DNA of 6,368 nt from Chlamydiia bacterium (GTDB lineage Bacteria; Chlamydiota; Chlamydiia; Chlamydiales; FEN-1388). The notes under the pieces are model-generated. The model ran no database searches. It had not been told where the DNA came from and saw nothing but the letters and a program-made list of their open reading frames with translations. This document shows, one piece after another, positions 1 to 3,268 of this stretch. The stretch covers positions 1-6,368 of the forward strand of contig JAHFTM010000035.1 of NCBI GenBank assembly GCA_023269335.1, in the 5' to 3' direction. A program made the translations under genes and the position numbers. Within the stretch, counting starts at the first letter, position 1. Each line of letters opens with the position of its first letter.

Positions 1-575
1 CATCCAGAAATCACTATGCTGGGACGAAAGCGATTCATCGGCACCGGATTTTCAAGACGCAAATTCAAATCGCCAAGTGATGCCTCCGAGATAATTAAAA
101 CAGGATATCCATCCGTAAAGCTTACCTCATCAGTATCTTTAAGAGCATATTGTGGATCTATTTTTCTATGAATATCTTCGGGAATAAAAACAAGATGTGC
201 AGGAAAACCAAAAAAATCAGAGGCCCACTCAGTAGCATTATTTCCCATGTCATACACTTCAAGACTATCTTTCCAGATTGTTACCTGACGCATCTTTTGA
301 TTCTCTTTTTTGCCTCTTTTGACTATGAGGGGCGGCAACCGTTTTGAGCGGATAATCAACTGAGCACTTTGAAGCTCTGCTTCGATAAAACACATCTTGG
401 GATGCTGACGCTGGCTTAAAAAACGACCTGTATCATCCACAAACATCCATCTTCTATCATCTACCGGTCCTTTTGGCCCAATTTCCATCTTTGAAAGCGT
501 AATCCCTTTACAAGACTTTACTGGGTAGATGTGCAAAGATGAAACGGTCATCTCCTTTTCTCTTGCGTCTCTCAT
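1..575 (-). CDS. MOSC-domain protein (YcbX/mARC-like), N-terminal 191 residues, cut by the left window edge
   Basis: An open frame runs leftward from ATG at 575-573 to the window edge without a stop. The translation has the hallmarks of a MOSC N-terminal beta-barrel followed by the start of a MOSC domain. These are LHIYPVKSCKG (residues 14-24), DDRRWMFVDDTGRFLSQRQ (39-57), WASDFFG (117-123), FTDGYPVLIISEASLGDLN (153-171) and PMNRFRPSIVISG (179-191). The family binds molybdenum cofactor; characterised members (mARC, YcbX) reduce N-hydroxylated compounds. The conserved cofactor-binding cysteine lies in the missing C-terminal part, so activity cannot be judged. The start at 575 is preceded by GAGGTGG (584-578), a good ribosome site. 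An internal Met9 (551) follows AAAAGGAG with no spacing and is less likely. The gene lies 29 bp downstream of the YihY-like gene on the same strand, so it is probably the last known member of that operon. Family assignment is firm; substrate is unknown. Confidence 0.88.
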   Translation of the reverse strand, partial: MRDAREKEMTVSSLHIYPVKSCKGITLSKMEIGPKGPVDDRRWMFVDDTGRFLSQRQHPKMCFIEAELQSAQLIIRSKRLPPLIVKRGKKENQKMRQVTIWKDSLEVYDMGNNATEWASDFFGFPAHLVFIPEDIHRKIDPQYALKDTDEVSFTDGYPVLIISEASLGDLNLRLENPVPMNRFRPSIVISG

Positions 576-577
576 AA

Positions 578-584
578 CCACCTC
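578..584 (-). promoter_or_regulatory. Ribosome binding site of the MOSC gene
   Basis: GAGGTGG on the minus strand, ending 2 nt before ATG 575. It is one of the two clear Shine-Dalgarno matches in the window and supports the start at 575 over the internal Met9. Confidence 0.6.
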
Positions 585-604
585 AATTTTTTAAGAGATG
601 ATAA

Positions 605-1885
605 TCAAGATGCGAATAGAGTTGCAAAGCGAATATTGGCAGCCATACTTTCTTCTGCTTGATCAAGGCTTGCTAGAATAGATGAAATTTTTTTCAACGG
701 CTCTGAGTCTTTGACAGAGATCTTCGACAAGCTACTTTCTGAAAGAACATCACGAATTTTTTTAAGCGTAAAATGTTGTGGATCTGACAGCGGTAAATAA
801 CCATGAGCTCCATTTTTTAGCTCGAGGACAGCAAGAATTTTTCCCTGACTTAAAGTTTCAAGAATGGTTCGTGTAGTGTCCAAAGGGATATTCAATTTTT
901 GTGCGATTTGAGTATCACTCAAAGGCTCTTGACTTGTGTAAAAAGCCTCAAAACAGTGATACAAAATTAAAAACCCTAATTGTAACCAACTTATTTTAGT
1001 CTCTTTAAGCTCTTCCTTTTCATAAAAAATAACGTTTTCAATCGCAGAAGCAATTTCAGCTCCTGCCAGAATAATCACCCAGCAAAACTGTAACCAAATG
1101 AGTAAAAGCGGAAAAATTGCAAAAGTGCCATATACAACGCTGTAGTTAAACAGTTGAATCTGAAAATTAATAAAAACGATTTGCCACAGTTGAAACAACG
1201 TGCCGGCAATAATGGCAGCAACGACTCGTGGCCAGACTCGAAGCCTTGTATTAGGCATGAGTAAGTAAATCAAAAAAAGTAATAGCCAACTCAAAAACAG
1301 CGGCACAATTTTAAAAAGAAGATCAACCACATTGCTGAGAGTTTCATACAAAGGATAACCCTGAAGATGGGTGATCTGAGTTTTCACATAGACGGTCAGG
1401 CTGCTGGAAGCGATGAAGATAACAGGACAGACGATAATGATCGCTAAATAGTCGCTAAATTTTCTTAGAAAACCACGCTTTACTTTTATTTTCCATATCT
1501 CATTCAACGTGCTTTCTATATAACCAAACAGGTTAATGTTTGCCCAAAAAAGAAAGAGCACGCCCATCCCCACAATGATGCTTTCATTCGTCGCTTTCAG
1601 CATTGAAAGAGCAACCGTGATGAAGTGAGCACTCACCTCCTTTTGCTCTTGAAATACTTGAGTAATCAGGCTTTCCAAATACGCGTCAAAGCCGAACCCC
1701 TTAGCAATACCTAAAAGTAGTGCTAAAAATGGAACAATGAATTGGAGCGTATAAAAGGTGAGAACTGATGCTTTGGTGTAACAATTATCCTCTATAAAAC
1801 TTAGGAAGGACGCCTTCACAATGCGCATCCCTTTTCTCAAACGCAAGCTGATAGAGGCTATACCAAACATCTGCTTACCGACCAC
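605..1885 (-). CDS. YihY/virulence factor BrkB family membrane protein (old name 'ribonuclease BN')
   Basis: A 426-residue polytopic inner-membrane protein of the YihY/BrkB (UPF0761) family. Hydrophobic segments lie at about residues 41-62, 103-122, 146-168, 186-210, 220-240 and 250-282. The family signature is clear in the second half: PNTRLRVWPR (211-220), then VVYGTFAIFPLLLIWLQ (250-266) and ILAGAEIASA (272-281). The N-terminal KASVLTFYTLQFIVPFLAL (38-56) matches the conserved first segment. After the last membrane segment, residues about 295-385 are soluble and resemble a winged helix: LSDTQIAQKLNIPLDTTRT (322-340) looks like a helix-turn-helix, followed by a wing ending in GYLPLSDP. Such tails occur in this family. 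The molecular function is unsettled; the ribonuclease BN label was a misassignment. The start is GTG at 1885, overlapping the upstream gene by 11 bp. ATG at 1870 (Met6), 4 nt after the upstream stop, is an equally good start. Neither has a strong Shine-Dalgarno site, so translation is probably coupled to the YtxH-like gene. Confidence 0.9.
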   Translation of the reverse strand: MVGKQMFGIASISLRLRKGMRIVKASFLSFIEDNCYTKASVLTFYTLQFIVPFLALLLGIAKGFGFDAYLESLITQVFQEQKEVSAHFITVALSMLKATNESIIVGMGVLFLFWANINLFGYIESTLNEIWKIKVKRGFLRKFSDYLAIIIVCPVIFIASSSLTVYVKTQITHLQGYPLYETLSNVVDLLFKIVPLFLSWLLLFLIYLLMPNTRLRVWPRVVAAIIAGTLFQLWQIVFINFQIQLFNYSVVYGTFAIFPLLLIWLQFCWVIILAGAEIASAIENVIFYEKEELKETKISWLQLGFLILYHCFEAFYTSQEPLSDTQIAQKLNIPLDTTRTILETLSQGKILAVLELKNGAHGYLPLSDPQHFTLKKIRDVLSESSLSKISVKDSEPLKKISSILASLDQAEESMAANIRFATLFAS

Positions 1886-2462
1886 TTTTCATTGTCTTCC
1901 AAAGTTTCATACCAGTTGCTGCAAAATCAAGGAGCTCATCTAGTGTCTGTGACTCCTGCTTTGGAAAGTGATGTATTTTTGAATTGCTTTCCCCAGTAAC
2001 TGAGCCCATCACTTCTTTGACGATATTTTTCCATTTTACAAGCTGACAGCCAAGATGTTCTACACCATTGAATCTGTTTTTTTCTTCGAAGCTAGCCTTA
2101 AAAACCAGAGTGCCGCCAACGCTTAAGGCTACACCTACAATGCCACCAATCAATAGTCCCTGTTTGAAATCTTTACTTTCTAAATCAGCAAAGGTAGTCA
2201 GTGTCTCTTTTGCAGAGTCAAGAGTCTGCTTTGTTTTCTCAGAAATATCTTCCATTTTTTGACTCAAATTGGTCTGCACTGTCTCTTTCAAGCTGCTGAT
2301 AAACTGTTCTACTGTATTGCTTACTTCTTCATAGCCTTCTGCAAGATTTTGCTTTATTTTTTGACCATTTTTTGAAGTTAAAATATAGGCTGCTGCTGCT
2401 AAAGCACCACCTAGTACAATACCAATAACTACTCCTTTTGAATTTCTCTCTTTACAAGCCAT
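1875..2462 (-). CDS. YtxH-like protein with two membrane/glycine-rich segments
   Basis: A 195-residue protein. Residues 10-29 form a Gly/Ala-rich hydrophobic segment (GVVIGIVLGGALAAAAYIL) followed by TSKNGQKIKQNL. This is the classic YtxH arrangement of a membrane helix, then a 'P/S-K-G/N-G-x-x-(L/I)' turn and a long amphipathic helix. Residues 35-95 are polar and heptad-like (coiled coil), with many Lys, Glu and Gln. A second Gly-rich hydrophobic segment is at 102-121 (GLLIGGIVGVALSVGGTLVF). The C-terminus (177-194) ends in LLDFAATGMKLWKTMKSG, which resembles the C-terminus of the upstream protein. YtxH proteins are small envelope or stress-associated proteins of unknown biochemistry. The gene starts 3 bp after the YtxG-like gene, with GGGGAG (2474-2469) overlapping that gene's stop, and overlaps the YihY-like gene. 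The domain assignment rests on pattern, not on catalytic residues. Confidence 0.75.
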   Translation of the reverse strand: MACKERNSKGVVIGIVLGGALAAAAYILTSKNGQKIKQNLAEGYEEVSNTVEQFISSLKETVQTNLSQKMEDISEKTKQTLDSAKETLTTFADLESKDFKQGLLIGGIVGVALSVGGTLVFKASFEEKNRFNGVEHLGCQLVKWKNIVKEVMGSVTGESNSKIHHFPKQESQTLDELLDFAATGMKLWKTMKSGR

Positions 2463-2465
2463 ACA

Positions 2466-2870
2466 TCACTCCCCTTTTTTTATTTTTTTCCAAAGATTGA
2501 TACCCATCAAGGCCAGCTGTATAAAATCAGTTGCCTCCACCTCTTCCGACGCTACTTTCGATTTGCAGCATTTGCAAAATAATCGCTCATTTCGCAATGC
2601 AGTTTTGCACTCCCATTCTGTTCCACAATTTTCTACTGCCCGGAAAATTGGATCTAAACGCTTTAGTTTGCTATTGAGATTCACACTTATCTCATTTGCC
2701 TGATTCAGAATATCTTTTGGTTGATGATCCAAATCATCAATCATTTCATTTACTTTTTTTAGCGTTTTACAGGCTCTACAAATAAGCCTACATAAACAGA
2801 CAACTAAAACAACAAAAGCAACAGCTATCACTAAGAAAATAATTTCCACCGCACTCATAATCCACACCAT
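2466..2870 (-). CDS. DUF948/YtxG-like small membrane protein, cysteine-rich
   Basis: A 134-residue protein. One N-terminal membrane helix (about residues 7-29, SAVEIIFLVIAVAFVVLVV...) is followed by a helical region, TLKKVNEMIDDLDHQPKDIL (36-55), then NEISVNLNSKLKRLDPIF. This is the DUF948 (YtxG) layout. In Firmicutes ytxG and ytxH are adjacent, and here a YtxH-like gene follows after 3 bp, which supports both calls. Unusual are nine cysteines: C25, C27, C31 and C34 at the membrane exit, and C82, C88, C99, C101 and C102 in the distal part. The C-terminus FIQLALMGINLWKKIKKG (116-133) mirrors the tail of the next protein. The start at 2870 has no ribosome site. ATG at 2858 (Met5, MSAVEI...), preceded by a weak GGTGTGG, is an equally credible start and gives the more usual DUF948 N-terminus. 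This is the first gene of the leftward operon. Confidence 0.7.
   Translation of the reverse strand: MVWIMSAVEIIFLVIAVAFVVLVVCLCRLICRACKTLKKVNEMIDDLDHQPKDILNQANEISVNLNSKLKRLDPIFRAVENCGTEWECKTALRNERLFCKCCKSKVASEEVEATDFIQLALMGINLWKKIKKGE
2469..2474 (-). promoter_or_regulatory. Ribosome binding site of the YtxH-like gene, overlapping the upstream gene's 3' end
   Basis: GGGGAG on the minus strand, 6 nt before ATG 2462. It sits in the last codons of the YtxG-like gene, next to its TGA (2468-2466). This points to coupled translation of the pair. Confidence 0.6.
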
Positions 2871-2871
2871 A

Positions 2872-2899
2872 TTTACACTTTTTAATTACAGTATATAAT
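2872..2899 (+). promoter_or_regulatory. Candidate sigma-70/sigma-66 type promoter reading rightward
   Basis: TTTACA (2872-2877, five of six to TTGACA), a 16-bp spacer, and a perfect TATAAT (2894-2899). The predicted transcript would begin near 2906, cross the GC-richer island and reach the kinase gene after about 360 nt. It could therefore serve either a long leader or a separate RNA. The surrounding DNA is very AT-rich, so a chance match is possible. Confidence 0.4.
2890..2895 (-). promoter_or_regulatory. Possible -10 element for the leftward operon
   Basis: TATACT on the minus strand (five of six to TATAAT), about 20-25 nt upstream of the YtxG-like start. No convincing -35 hexamer lies at 16-18 bp, only AT-rich sequence. 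It overlaps the -10 of the rightward candidate promoter, so the two could not be occupied together. This is the only plausible operon promoter seen between the divergent genes. Confidence 0.25.
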
Positions 2900-2974
2900 C
2901 TGAATAATAATCAAATTTTAATTAAAGTAAACAAGTTATTATTGATATTTAATTTTATATCTGCTTTTTTAAAG

Positions 2975-3019
2975 ATAACTACACATGAGGAACAATATGG
3001 CTACAATGCGTGTAGTTAT
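2975..3019. repeat. Perfect 10-bp inverted repeat with a 25-nt spacer
   Basis: ATAACTACAC (2975-2984) and GTGTAGTTAT (3010-3019) are exact reverse complements. The right arm can alternatively pair with a nearer CTACA (3001-3005) to form a smaller 5-bp hairpin (CTACA, ATGCG loop, TGTAG). The repeat sits at the left border of the GC-richer island. It could be an RNA stem, a pair of operator half-sites or one end of a degraded element; the sequence does not distinguish these. Confidence 0.6.
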
Positions 3020-3178
3020 AGTAAGAAGCCCCAAGCAACCTTAGCTCTCTCGTATCAAAGCGTGCAATCATCATAGGCTGGCCTTGCCGGTTCCTCTATC
3101 GTCAGACAAGAAGCTTATGATTTGATGATGAGCGGAAAAGCCAAATTCAGAGTAATACTTATTTCCCAAGAACCATAA
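2975..3178 (+). other. Unassigned GC-richer island with coding-like character; possible decayed gene or structured RNA
   Basis: Composition changes sharply here from the AT-rich flanks. One plus frame is open from 2861 to an amber stop at 3074-3076, then from 3077 to TAA at 3176-3178. It contains coding-looking stretches such as SYSKKPQATLALSYQSVQSS before the amber and GSSIVRQEAYDLMMSGKAKF after it. No ATG or ribosome site opens this frame. On the minus strand a 35-codon stretch is open across the right part of the island. RNA folding is also possible: hairpin AGGCTGGC/GCCGG(tt)CCT at 3075-3095, enclosed by ATCATCA (3067-3073) pairing with TGATGAT (3123-3129), next to the inverted repeat at 2975-3019. 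I do not recognise the sequence. A remnant of a pseudogene or mobile element is my preferred guess, without strong support. Confidence 0.35.
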
Positions 3179-3211
3179 TTAAAACTAGACTTAATACCAT
3201 TAAATCTGGCA

Positions 3212-3239
3212 TTGTTTTATAAAAACACACTGATATATC
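3212..3239 (+). promoter_or_regulatory. Possible promoter of the tandem kinase gene
   Basis: TTGTTT (3212-3217), a 16-bp spacer, then TATATC (3234-3239) preceded by TGA, giving an extended -10 form (TGnTATATC). The predicted start is about 20-25 nt before the ATG at 3269. A second -10-like TACAAT (3254-3259) would give an almost leaderless message. No Shine-Dalgarno sequence precedes the ATG in either case. Confidence 0.35.
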
Positions 3240-3268
3240 TTCATTAATAAACATACAATAATTCTCTT

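Larger units (their letters stand above)
2871..3268. other. Divergent intergenic region between the leftward operon and the kinase gene
   Basis: 398 bp with no convincing complete gene. About the first 100 bp and the last 90 bp are strongly AT-rich. Between them, from about 2975 to 3178, is a stretch of visibly higher GC described separately. Candidate promoters for both directions lie at its ends. No intrinsic terminator is apparent: the only A/T-run hairpin (GTTTT/AAAAC, 3214-3226) has no GC stem. Confidence 0.7.

Noticed and set aside
150..347. 65-codon plus-strand open frame
   Set aside because: Lies wholly opposite the MOSC coding frame, which has clear family motifs; no ribosome site and no recognisable product.
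2068..2703. Two plus-strand open frames (2068-2262 and 2497-2703)
   Set aside because: Antisense to the YtxH-like and YtxG-like genes, Ser/Lys-rich by complement, and without domain features.
2987..3046. Short ORF MRNNMATMRVV... (19 codons) in the intergenic region
   Set aside because: No ribosome site, too short to judge, and in a different frame from the longer coding-like stretch of the island.
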